From the NCBI GenBank assembly GCA_963704025.1, contig CAVPGP010000002.1, positions 620,001 through 684,000 on the forward strand: a stretch of 64,000 nucleotides of DNA. The letters run 5' to 3'. The translations under genes and the position numbers were made by a program. This DNA comes from CAVPGP01 sp963704025 (GTDB lineage Bacteria > Actinomycetota > Thermoleophilia > Gaiellales > Gaiellaceae). Positions 34,569-42,156 of this stretch are shown piece after piece (the stretch's first letter is position 1; each line of letters opens with the position of its first letter). The notes under the pieces are model-generated. The model was not told the origin of the DNA. It was given only the letters and a program-made list of their open reading frames with translations, and did no database searches.

Positions 34569-36295
34569 GCCGCCGGCTCCTCGTGGCGCTGGCTCTGGCC
34601 GGAGCGGCTGTCACGGCCGCCGCCGGTGCGCTCGCTCTCTTCGCGCACGACTTCCAGCCGTACGGCCCAGCCGAGAAGGTCGCGCAGGTGGCGACCGACG
34701 GGATCTGGATCGCCACCGGCTTGATCGCCTGGCAGCGTCGCCCCGGGAACCGAGTGGGGCCGCTCATGACGGCCCTCGGCTTCGTCGACCTCGCGCACTT
34801 CTTCTACTGGGATGCAGCGCTCCCGTTCACCATCGGCGAGCTCATCTCCTTTCTCTCGCTCCCGGTCGCGGTCCACCTCTTCCTTGCGTTTCCGAGCGGC
34901 CGGCTCGCCACGCGCTTCGAGCGGTCGTTCGTGGCATTCACGTACGCCGCCACGGTGCTGCTCTCGCTCGTGTCGCAGCTCTTTTGGGACGCCCGAGGCA
35001 CCGATTGCCCCGACTGCCCCCGCAACGTCCTGCTGGTGAACCGGGATCCCGGCGTCTGGAGTGTGGTCTCGATCGTCGGCGACCTCTTCATCGTCGCGGT
35101 GCTCCTCATCGGCGTGGTCGTGCTCGTTCGCCACGTGCGCGCCGCCACCGAGCCGACCCGCCGAGCGATGGCTCCCGTGCTCTTCGCCGCCGCCGCGGCT
35201 GCAGTCTCGCTCGGTGTCGTCGTGGTCGTGGACGCGTTCGGGGTGAAGACGGAAGGGAGTGTCTTCCTCTGGGCCGCGGACGTCGCCTTCGCTGCGGTCC
35301 CGGTCGCGTTCCTCGTCGGTCTGCTGCGGATTCGACTGCACCGCTCCGCAGTGGCGGAGCTGGTGGTCGAGCTCGGCTCGCTGCCCCCGCCCACGCGGGT
35401 ACGGGCTGCGATCGCGCGAACACTGGGCGACCAGTCGCTCGAGCTCGCCTACTGGCTGCCCGCCGAGGAGCGCTACGTCGACCCCGACGGGAACCCGCTC
35501 CACCCGCAAGCCGGGCCCGGGCGAGCCGTCACCGTGCTCGCACCGGGCGGAAAACAGGTCGCCGCGCTCGTCCACGACCCCTCGCTCCTCGACGACCCCG
35601 AGCTGGTCGAGGCCGTCGCCGCCGCGGCCAGCCTGGCGCTCGAAAACTCCCGCCTCCAGGCCGAGCTGCGCGCCCAGCTGGCGGAGGTGCGCGCCTCTCG
35701 CACCCGCATCGTCGAAGCAGGCGACGCCGAACGACGCCGGCTCGAACGCGACCTCCACGACGGCGCCCAACAGCGCCTGCTCGGAATCCGGCTCGCACTC
35801 CAGCTCGCCCGCAGCCATCTCACCGAGCGCGACGCGGCCGTCGAGGGGCTCCTCGCCGAAGCAGACAGCGAGGTCGTCGAGGCACTCCAGGAGCTACGCG
35901 CGCTCGCACGCGGCATCCACCCTGCGATCCTGACCGAAGAAGGACTCGCCCCCGCCCTCGCCACCCTCGCCCGGCGCGCAAGCTGCCCCGTCCAACTGAC
36001 CGTCCACCCCGAGCGCCTCCCCGCCCCCGTCGAGGCAACCGCCTACTTCGTCGCCGCCGAGGCACTCGCCAACATCGCCAAACACGCCGACGCCACCCAT
36101 GCCAGCATCCAGGTCACCCGCCTCAACGGCCGCGTCACGATCGACATCAGCGACAACGGCACCGGCGGAGCCAACCCCGCCGGCACCGGCCTCCGCGGCC
36201 TCCGCGACCGCGTCGAAGCGCTCAACGGCCGGCTCGAGATCGAAAGCCCCACCGACGCAGGCACCCGAGTCACAGCCGCCATCCCATGCGCCTGA
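34565..36295 (+). CDS. membrane histidine kinase (NarL type)
   Basis: A 576-residue kinase with about seven membrane helices (1-260), a degenerate GAF-like region (280-370), then the HisKA_3 helix with the phospho-His in RRRLERDLHDGAQQRLLGI (about residue 397) and an ATPase domain with YFVAAEALANIAKHADA and DNGTGG. The signal is unknown. It is translationally coupled to the receiver upstream and overlaps the LuxR regulator downstream by 10 bases. Confidence 0.92.
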   Translation: MSRRLLVALALAGAAVTAAAGALALFAHDFQPYGPAEKVAQVATDGIWIATGLIAWQRRPGNRVGPLMTALGFVDLAHFFYWDAALPFTIGELISFLSLPVAVHLFLAFPSGRLATRFERSFVAFTYAATVLLSLVSQLFWDARGTDCPDCPRNVLLVNRDPGVWSVVSIVGDLFIVAVLLIGVVVLVRHVRAATEPTRRAMAPVLFAAAAAAVSLGVVVVVDAFGVKTEGSVFLWAADVAFAAVPVAFLVGLLRIRLHRSAVAELVVELGSLPPPTRVRAAIARTLGDQSLELAYWLPAEERYVDPDGNPLHPQAGPGRAVTVLAPGGKQVAALVHDPSLLDDPELVEAVAAAASLALENSRLQAELRAQLAEVRASRTRIVEAGDAERRRLERDLHDGAQQRLLGIRLALQLARSHLTERDAAVEGLLAEADSEVVEALQELRALARGIHPAILTEEGLAPALATLARRASCPVQLTVHPERLPAPVEATAYFVAAEALANIAKHADATHASIQVTRLNGRVTIDISDNGTGGANPAGTGLRGLRDRVEALNGRLEIESPTDAGTRVTAAIPCA

Positions 36296-36999
36296 CCCTC
36301 GCCGACGACGCCATTCTCATCCGCGAAGGCCTCGCGCGGCTGCTGGCCGAGCAGGGAATCGAGATCATCGCCCAGGCGGGCACCGCCGATGAGCTCCTGC
36401 GCCTCGTCGCAGACGACCCGCCGGACGTGGCGGTCGTCGACATCCGCATGCCCCCGACCTACACGAACGAGGGCCTGCTCGCGGCGCAGGAGATTCGCAG
36501 CGCCTACCCGGACGTGGGTACCCTCGTCCTCTCGCAGTACGTCGAGGTCGACTACGCCTTGAAGCTCGTGAACGGAGCATCCGGCCGGGTCGGCTACCTG
36601 CTCAAGGACCGAATCGCCGACGTGGCCGAGTTCGTCTCCGCACTGGAGCGGGTCGCCGCCGGCGGAACCGTCGTCGAGCCCTCACTCGTCAGCGAGCTGC
36701 TCGGCGCACCCGCCGCGCGCGACCCGCTCGCGGCCCTCACGCCGCGCGAGCATGAGGTGCTCGCACTGATCGCACAGGGCAAGACGGACCGCGGGATCGC
36801 CGCGCAGCTCGTCGTCACGCCCAAGACGGTCGAGGCGCACGTTCGCAGCATCCTCGGCAAGCTCGACCTCCCCGCGGACGCGGGCGAGAATCGACGGGTC
36901 CACGCCGTGCTCACGTTCCTCCGGCACACCGGCAGCCGCGATCCCCGCCCCGCGAAGACTGTGGTTTTCATCGATGCGCAGGACGTCGGCCGACAGTAG
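36286..36999 (+). CDS. NarL/LuxR-family response regulator
   Basis: A 237-residue regulator: receiver with LTLADDAILIREGL and phospho-Asp in VAVVDIRMPPTYTNEG, switch and Lys in GYLLKDRIADV, then a LuxR HTH (LTPREHEVLALIAQGKTDRG, VTPKTVEAHVRSILGKL). A 25-residue tail follows the HTH. Last gene of the receiver, kinase and regulator operon; the copper amine oxidase gene 200 bases downstream is a possible target. Confidence 0.92.
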   Translation: MRLTLADDAILIREGLARLLAEQGIEIIAQAGTADELLRLVADDPPDVAVVDIRMPPTYTNEGLLAAQEIRSAYPDVGTLVLSQYVEVDYALKLVNGASGRVGYLLKDRIADVAEFVSALERVAAGGTVVEPSLVSELLGAPAARDPLAALTPREHEVLALIAQGKTDRGIAAQLVVTPKTVEAHVRSILGKLDLPADAGENRRVHAVLTFLRHTGSRDPRPAKTVVFIDAQDVGRQ

Positions 37000-37009
37000 C
37001 CTTGCCCGG

Positions 37010-37040
37010 CATGAACGCGAATGGCCCATGAACGCGAATG
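37010..37040. repeat. 14-bp direct repeat, period 17
   Basis: The sequence catgaacgcgaatg occurs at 37010-37023 and again at 37027-37040, in the 200-base gap between the LuxR regulator and the amine oxidase. A two-site operator for the adjacent regulator is one possibility; a small local duplication is the other. Confidence 0.5.
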
Positions 37041-37202
37041 ACCGGTGATCGCCCGCAAGCCGACCTTCGTCGGCGCCGACCGGTTCGGCAGCGAGGCACG
37101 AAAGGGCCCCGTGAGCCGGCCGCTCCGTACATCACGCTTGAACAGCCTGAGCGGACCTGAAACGCAACTCGAGATCGTCACCCAGCTGGAGGTGTGAGAA
37201 CG

Positions 37203-39185
37203 ATGAGTACCGTGCCCCATCGCCGTCGCTTGCTCGCGCGCCTGTCGTTCCTCGCGGGATGCTTCGCCGCCGTCGTCGCCGGCTTGATCGTGTTGGCGGC
37301 TCCCTCCTCGGGAGCCCGTTCGAATGTCGCGAACGCGTCGATCGCCGCTGCAGACGCCAGCCCGTTCGATCCTCTGAGCGCCGACGAGATCGAAACCGCA
37401 TTCCGGGTCATCGAGGCCTCGAAGCAGTTTCCGAAGGATGCGTTCTTCCCGCTGGTGACGTTGAAGGAGCCCTCGAAGACCGAGGCGCATCCAGCTCGGG
37501 AAGCGTTCGCGAACGTCTATGACCAGGCCGGCAACAGGGTCTACGAGGCCGTGGTCGACCTGCGGGCACGGAAGCTCGTGTCCTGGGCCGAGCAGCCGAA
37601 CGCACAGCCTGCCGTGTTTGCGAGCGAGTACGCGACGGTCGACGAGCTCGTTCGCGCGGACCAGCGCTGGCAGAAGGCCATGCGGGACCGTGGGATCGAT
37701 CCCGACGATGTCTATCTCGACGACGGCTGGGCCGTCGGTGACCTCACCGTCCCCGGCGTCAAGCCGGGGACGCGGCTCCTCCGTGCGCTCTCCTTCTTTC
37801 AGGGGCGCCTCCCCAATCCATACGACCGTCCGATCGAAGGCGTCGTCGTCACGATCGACATGAACCGGCTCAAGGTCGTGCAGGTGATCGACAGCGGCGC
37901 CCGGCCCGTGAACAGGACGATCTCCGGGAACGCCGATACGACACGCGGAGGGTTGAAGCCACTCGTCGTCAGCCAGCCGGACGGACCGAGCTTCAGCATC
38001 GCGGGAAACGCCGTGAGCTGGCAGGGATGGCACTTCCGGGTCGGATACAGCGGGCGCGAAGGGCTCGTGCTCTACCAGATCGGCTACCAGCAAAACGGGG
38101 TCGTCAGGCCGATCATCCACCGTCTCGCCCTCGACGAGATCTACGTGCCCTACGCGCTCCCCGACGCCAACTGGAGCTGGCGTGCGGCAGAAGACGTCGG
38201 CGAGTACAACCTCGCGCAGTGGGTGATGCCGCTCGAGGCCGGGATCGACGTACCGGGCAACGCCGTCTTCTTCGACGAGGTCTCTCCCAGCGACCTCGGA
38301 AGCAACGGCGACCCGGCCGCGGCCGACCTGTCGCACGCAATCGCCGTCTACGAGCGAGACGCAGGCTCACTCTGGGAGCGAACCGACCCGACGACCCTGG
38401 ACCGGGACGCCCGCTTCGCGCGCGAGCTCGTCGTCACGGCCGGCTATGCCAACGGGAACTACACCTACCTGACCGAATACGTGTTCCGGATGGACGGCGG
38501 CATGGACGTGCATGCGAAGTCGACCGGCACGACGCTCAACCGCGGCGTCAACTCGGTCGCCGAAGGCGACCAGTTCGGGACGTCGGTCGCCGCGAAAGTC
38601 GCCGCACCTACCCACCAGCACTTCTTCAACTTCCGGATCGACTTCGACGTCGACGGAACGAGCAACCGACTCGTCGAGGAAAACCAGCAAAGCGTCCCGA
38701 GCAGCAGCGGGAACGCGTTCGTCACGAGCGAGACCATGCTCGGCACCGAGCAGTTCCGAGACGTCAATCCCGCGACTGACCGACACTGGGTCGTCGAGAG
38801 CACGACCAACCACAACGCGCTCGGCAACCCGACCGGCTACGAGCTCGAGCCGGGCGAGGCATCGCCGCCCTACTCCAGCCCGACCTTCGGGCCCCTGCAA
38901 CGTGCCGCCTACGCCAAGCACGCGCTCTGGGTCACGCAACAACGGAGCGGAGAGCTCCATGCGGTCGGCGACTACCCGAACCAGTCTCAGGCCGGAGAGG
39001 GCCTGCCCGAGTACATCGCCGACCACGCGAGCGTCACCGGACGCGACCTCGTCGTCTGGTACACGGCGAGCTTCACCCACGATCCCTCGGTCGAGGAATA
39101 CCCCGTGATGACGACCGAGAGCGTCGGCTTCTCTCTCCGTCCAGACGGCTTCTTCGACCAAAATCCAGCGCTCGACGCACCCTGA
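37203..39185 (+). CDS. secreted copper amine oxidase
   Basis: About 660 residues with a signal sequence (LSFLAGCFAAVVAGLIVLAA). It matches copper amine oxidases: catalytic base in AAEDVGEYNLAQW (about 331), the topaquinone precursor Tyr in GNYTYLTEYVF (about 418), copper ligands in PTHQHFFNFRIDFDVDG (about 470) and the third His in ASFTHDPSVEEYPVM (about 624). The residue after the TPQ Tyr is Thr rather than the usual Asp/Glu. It oxidises primary amines to aldehydes with release of H2O2 and ammonia. Start chosen at ATG 37203 because ggagg lies 10 bases upstream. Confidence 0.9.
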   Translation: MSTVPHRRRLLARLSFLAGCFAAVVAGLIVLAAPSSGARSNVANASIAAADASPFDPLSADEIETAFRVIEASKQFPKDAFFPLVTLKEPSKTEAHPAREAFANVYDQAGNRVYEAVVDLRARKLVSWAEQPNAQPAVFASEYATVDELVRADQRWQKAMRDRGIDPDDVYLDDGWAVGDLTVPGVKPGTRLLRALSFFQGRLPNPYDRPIEGVVVTIDMNRLKVVQVIDSGARPVNRTISGNADTTRGGLKPLVVSQPDGPSFSIAGNAVSWQGWHFRVGYSGREGLVLYQIGYQQNGVVRPIIHRLALDEIYVPYALPDANWSWRAAEDVGEYNLAQWVMPLEAGIDVPGNAVFFDEVSPSDLGSNGDPAAADLSHAIAVYERDAGSLWERTDPTTLDRDARFARELVVTAGYANGNYTYLTEYVFRMDGGMDVHAKSTGTTLNRGVNSVAEGDQFGTSVAAKVAAPTHQHFFNFRIDFDVDGTSNRLVEENQQSVPSSSGNAFVTSETMLGTEQFRDVNPATDRHWVVESTTNHNALGNPTGYELEPGEASPPYSSPTFGPLQRAAYAKHALWVTQQRSGELHAVGDYPNQSQAGEGLPEYIADHASVTGRDLVVWYTASFTHDPSVEEYPVMTTESVGFSLRPDGFFDQNPALDAP

Positions 39186-39286
39186 GCCGGCGTCGGGCGC
39201 GGTTCGCCGCCGGCAGCGTGGGCTGCCGGCGGCAGTGGCGCGAACGTCAAGAGTGCGAGGTGTCAAGAGTGCCAAGTTAAGAGTGC

Positions 39287-39315
39287 TTGACATCCCCAAG
39301 GCACCCCCGCATACT
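39287..39315 (+). promoter_or_regulatory. sigma-70 type promoter of the mini-ORF locus
   Basis: Consensus -35 TTGACA (39287-39292), a 17-base spacer and -10 CATACT (39310-39315, four of six matches). It is one of the best promoter matches in the window and points at a region of short ORFs. Confidence 0.6.
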
Positions 39316-39328
39316 TGTTGGCTTCCTG

Positions 39329-39350
39329 ATCGGCCTCTTTCGAGGCCGAT
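39329..39350 (+). promoter_or_regulatory. 5' leader RNA hairpin
   Basis: A perfect 9-bp stem (atcggcctc and gaggccgat) with loop tttc begins a few bases after the expected transcript start and ends 10 bases before an AAAGGAGG ribosome site. It could stabilise the 5' end or regulate access to that site. Confidence 0.5.
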
Positions 39351-39376
39351 TGACGTCGGAAAGGAGGCCAGAACAG

Positions 39377-39439
39377 TTGGACCCGTTCAATCTCGCTACT
39401 TGGCCTCGGCTCCAGGGCGTCCCGCGTCACACCTGCTAA
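39377..39439 (+). CDS. 20-aa leader peptide candidate
   Basis: A TTG-initiated frame of 20 codons (MDPFNLATWPRLQGVPRHTC, then TAA) preceded by the near-perfect ribosome site AAAGGAGG (39360-39367) with a 9-base spacer. It lies directly downstream of the promoter and hairpin. Downstream are further small stems (ggacgg with ccgtcc; aggcc with ggcct) before the next ribosome site, the layout of a leader-peptide attenuator. Whether it is a regulatory leader or a functional micropeptide cannot be read from one sequence. Confidence 0.4.
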   Translation: MDPFNLATWPRLQGVPRHTC

Positions 39440-39579
39440 CGCAGACGACGCGCTGACAACCGGACGGCCGCGACCGTCCCCGCGACAGGCCTGCCGGCCT
39501 TCGATCGCCTCACCCGCGCCAGGGCCCGGCCGGGGCGAACGCCCGTAGTCCACCTGTCGCACGAACGAAAGGAGACCCG

Positions 39580-39738
39580 TTGTCGGGTCAATACACACGC
39601 ACGCCCGAAGTGCTCAGTCCGCAGCGCCACGACGCATCCGAGAGGAGGAGACATGGAATACGACACGGACCTGCGCCACCTGCTGCACCGCGAGCGAGTG
39701 GCACAACTGACGCGCGACGCGTACCGGGCTCGCGATGA
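39580..39738 (+). CDS. 52-aa ORF with strong ribosome site, tentative
   Basis: TTG-initiated frame starting MSGQYTRTPEVLSPQRHDAS, with AAAGGAG 5 bases upstream of the start. Its second half overlaps the 39653 gene in another frame and is Arg/Pro-rich, so only the first 25 codons look protein-like. It may be a second leader peptide whose translation controls the following gene. Confidence 0.25.
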   Translation: MSGQYTRTPEVLSPQRHDASERRRHGIRHGPAPPAAPRASGTTDARRVPGSR

Positions 39739-39835
39739 CCGGCGACGCACGCACCGGCTGCGCGACCTCCTGCGCCGCCTGCTGGGCCCCGCCGCACATC
39801 GGCGGGCAGGACAGATGCAGCCCGTCCGCCGATGA
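39653..39835 (+). CDS. small helical basic protein, 60 aa
   Basis: A short protein starting MEYDTDLRHLLHRERVAQLT, preceded by gaggaggaga, a strong ribosome site. It is almost entirely a predicted amphipathic helix rich in Arg and Leu, ending HRRAGQMQPVRR. Similar in style to the 67-residue protein at 46098 (acidic start, then Arg-rich helix). No function known. It ends the transcript that begins at the 39287 promoter; a long hairpin follows. Confidence 0.6.
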   Translation: MEYDTDLRHLLHRERVAQLTRDAYRARDDRRRTHRLRDLLRRLLGPAAHRRAGQMQPVRR

Positions 39836-39851
39836 CGGGTCGGAACTCAAC

Positions 39852-39892
39852 CGCCGGAGCCTGCCGGCACGAGGTGGCCGCAGGCTCCGGCG
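39852..39892 (+). terminator. hairpin after the small helical protein gene
   Basis: A 13-bp stem (cgccggagcctgc and its complement) with a 15-base loop, 16 bases after the stop of the 60-residue ORF. T-tract absent. Confidence 0.55.
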
Positions 39893-39934
39893 CCACTCTG
39901 TCGCGAACGTTTTTGGCGTCGGAAGATCGAGCGG

Positions 39935-40246
39935 CTAGATGCCGAGGATCTGCTTCTTCTTCGCCTGGAACTCCTCCTCGGTGATCAGGCCCTGCCCCTT
40001 CAGCGCCGCGTACTTCTGGATCTGCGCGGCGTCGTCGAGCTCCACCGGCTCGGCCGGCGCTGCGGCCGGTGCCTCCTGCGGAGCGGCAGCTGCCTGCTGA
40101 GCCTGCAGATCCGCGATCTGCGCGTCCTGGTCCGCTTCCTGTTGCGCGGCGGCCTGGCTTCTCTGGGCGCTCTTCGCACCCATGTGAGCCGCCCCGCCCA
40201 CCACGACCGCCGTCCCGATAAGCCCGGGACCTCTGCGTCCTCTCAT
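39935..40246 (-). CDS. SHOCT-domain protein
   Basis: A 103-residue protein. After a Gly/Ala N-terminus and a Gln/Ala/Glu-rich helical linker, the C-terminal SHOCT motif is clear (IQKYAALKGQGLITEEEFQA, then KKKQILGI). SHOCT modules are short helical pieces found at the ends of many membrane or regulatory proteins. A ribosome site (GGAGG) precedes the ATG. It follows the DUF6325-like gene on the same strand, and the two are probably cotranscribed. Confidence 0.85.
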   Translation of the reverse strand: MRGRRGPGLIGTAVVVGGAAHMGAKSAQRSQAAAQQEADQDAQIADLQAQQAAAAPQEAPAAAPAEPVELDDAAQIQKYAALKGQGLITEEEFQAKKKQILGI

Positions 40247-40264
40247 CTGAGCCTCCGTGTCTGT

Positions 40265-40294
40265 GTGTTAGGCGTTGGCGTGTTAGGCGTTGGC
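40265..40294. repeat. 15-bp tandem duplication containing a stop codon
   Basis: gtgttaggcgttggc occurs twice in tandem (40265-40279 and 40280-40294). On the minus strand it duplicates the end of the upstream gene, so ANA-stop is repeated as HANA-stop. Probably a replication-slippage product. Confidence 0.7.
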
Positions 40295-40720
40295 CTCTTC
40301 CAGCACGAACTCGCGCGCTGCCTGGACGACGTCGTGCGGAACACGGTCGAATGCGACCAGCATCCCGCCCGCGTCGCGCATCGCCTGGGCGACCCTTCGG
40401 GCCCAGACGTTCTCCCAGACGAGGAGTGCCGCCGAGGAGTTCGGCTCGAGCTCCCGGCCGGCGGCCAGCAGCTCCTCGTCGTTGAAGAGCCCCTGCACTT
40501 CGATGTTCAGCGCGTCGAGCGCCTCCTGCACGTCCGGAGCGAGCTCCGAGAGCTCGAACGCGACCACGTTGCCGTTCTCGTCCTTGCCGACGAACGCCGC
40601 GTCGATGAGGCGAATCGTGCCCGCCTCGACGAGGTCGGCGAGCGCAGGCGTGATCTCCCCCTTGAACTCGTTGCCGGGGAACGCGATCACCGCGTAGTCG
40701 ACGGGTCCGATCTCGTCCAT
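40283..40720 (-). CDS. DUF6325/DUF1269-like protein
   Basis: A 145-residue soluble acidic protein beginning MDEIGPVDYAVIAFPGNEFK, with a repeated beta-alpha-beta pattern: PALADLVEAGTIRLIDAAFV in the first half and AAGRELEPNSSAALLVWENV in the second. This is the layout of the DUF6325 and DUF1269 families often encoded beside SHOCT proteins, as here. Function unknown, perhaps stress-related. A good ribosome site (AAGGGGAG) precedes the ATG. Confidence 0.8.
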   Translation of the reverse strand: MDEIGPVDYAVIAFPGNEFKGEITPALADLVEAGTIRLIDAAFVGKDENGNVVAFELSELAPDVQEALDALNIEVQGLFNDEELLAAGRELEPNSSAALLVWENVWARRVAQAMRDAGGMLVAFDRVPHDVVQAAREFVLEEANA

Positions 40721-40811
40721 CCGATCTCCCCTTCCAGTCGAATGCCCTCCCGTCTCGACGGAGGGCCGACACCATTATCCGCCATGCAAGTCCTGACCGG
40801 GCGATCGACGT

Positions 40812-41405
40812 GTGAGCTGTGAAGATACGACGGTGGACGAGACAGGCGTCGGGCCGCGCGCAGTCGTGCTCGTCGAAGGGATCAGCGACCAGCGCGCGGT
40901 CGAAGCGCTCGCCGAGCGACGTGGCCGGGATCTCGCCGCCGAGGGTATTTCCGTCGTGCCCATCGGGGGCGCGCAGTCCATCGGGAGGTTCCTGAATCTG
41001 TTCGGCCCACAGGGGCTCGACCTCAGGCTGGCGGGTCTCTGTGACGCCGCGGAGGAGGGCGACTTCCTGCGCGGTCTCGAGCGGGCCGGTCTCGGCTCAC
41101 ACCTCACCCGCGTCGATCTGGAACGGCTGGGTTTCTACGTCTGCGTGGCAGACCTGGAGGACGAGCTGATCCGCGCTCTCGGCGCCGCCTCCGTGGAACG
41201 GGTGGTCGAAGCCCAGGGGGAGCTGCGATCCTTCCGCACTCTCCAAAAGCAGGCTGCGTGGCAAGGGCGGACGAACGAGGAGCAGCTTCGGCGCTTCATG
41301 GGCAGCGGCGGCAGCCGCAAGATCCGCTACGCGCGTTTGCTCGTCGAGGCGCTCGAGCCCTCCCAGGTGCCCCGGCCGCTCGACCGGGTCCTTGCTCATG
41401 TCTGA
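40812..41405 (+). CDS. TOPRIM-domain protein (OLD-like, no ATPase)
   Basis: A 197-residue protein with a TOPRIM nuclease/primase fold of the OLD type: catalytic Glu in VVLVEGISDQRAVEAL, VVPIGGAQSIGRFL, and the acidic DxxxE-like LAGLCDAAEEGDF; the middle region is helical with GSGGSRKIRYARLL at the end. The AAA ATPase half found in OLD nucleases and Gabija GajA is absent. Its relatives are annotated as ATP-dependent endonucleases in actinobacteria. Possible roles are DNA repair or a cut-down defence nuclease. Confidence 0.75.
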   Translation: MSCEDTTVDETGVGPRAVVLVEGISDQRAVEALAERRGRDLAAEGISVVPIGGAQSIGRFLNLFGPQGLDLRLAGLCDAAEEGDFLRGLERAGLGSHLTRVDLERLGFYVCVADLEDELIRALGAASVERVVEAQGELRSFRTLQKQAAWQGRTNEEQLRRFMGSGGSRKIRYARLLVEALEPSQVPRPLDRVLAHV

Positions 41406-41523
41406 CCTCTCGGCCGGACGATCCGCGTCGTCCTGGGGAACGGCGCCAGGGTCGTCCGTGCGGAGGACGCGATTCGGCCCTGCGACCGATGCCGCGCGAG
41501 GACCGGCGGGGCACACTCGCTCT

Positions 41524-42126
41524 ATGGGAAATCGCTCTCTGGGGAATCGCGCCCTCGAGCTCGCGGGTTCGGAGCGTCCGGTCGGCCGGACGCGCACGCT
41601 CCGACGGCTGACCCGGTCGCTGGACGCGCTCGTCGCCGCCGACACGGACGCGCACGCGATCGCGGCGCGGGCCGGAATGCTGCTGCGGCAGGCCCTCTCC
41701 GACCCGTCGCTCCTCGAGCCGCGGCACTGCGAGCCGGCGGACGACCGCTACCGCCAGCACCTGGTCCACGTTCATCCGGCGGGGCGCTACTCGATCGTCG
41801 CGCTCGTCTGGAAGCCTGGGCAGGCGACGCCGATCCACGACCACCGCTGCTGGTGCGTCGTGGGCGTCTGGCGCGGGCTCGAGCGGGAGACGAGCTACGA
41901 TCTGCTCGACGACGCTGGTTCGCCGTACCTCGTGACGCGCGGGTCGGCCGTGACGGCGCCCGGCGACGTCTCGGTGCTCGTGCCTCCGGAAGAGGACATC
42001 CATCGCGTGGAGAACTGCGGCACGGAGCTCGCGATCTCGATTCACCTCTACGGAGACGACATCTCCGTGCTCGGCTCGAGCATCAACCGCGAGTTCGCCG
42101 ACGACCTCGTGCACACGCCGCGCTGA
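41524..42126 (+). CDS. cysteine dioxygenase-like cupin
   Basis: A 200-residue protein of the cysteine dioxygenase superfamily. The iron ligands are the two His in KPGQATPIHDHRCWCVVGVW (about residues 104 and 106) and the His in EEDIHRVENCG (about 159). Enzymes of this group oxidise cysteine or 3-mercaptopropionate with O2. The ATG at 41524 removes an Arg/Ser-rich extension. It is followed 30 bases later by a cysteine synthase gene, which supports a role in cysteine turnover. Confidence 0.85.
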   Translation: MGNRSLGNRALELAGSERPVGRTRTLRRLTRSLDALVAADTDAHAIAARAGMLLRQALSDPSLLEPRHCEPADDRYRQHLVHVHPAGRYSIVALVWKPGQATPIHDHRCWCVVGVWRGLERETSYDLLDDAGSPYLVTRGSAVTAPGDVSVLVPPEEDIHRVENCGTELAISIHLYGDDISVLGSSINREFADDLVHTPR

Positions 42127-42156
42127 GCGAACGGCGCTGCGGGAGAATGCCCTCCC

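Noticed and set aside
36300..36990. Frames on the minus strand running across the second kinase and regulator region
   Set aside because: Arg- and Ala-rich shadows; the plus-strand receiver and HTH domains are unmistakable.
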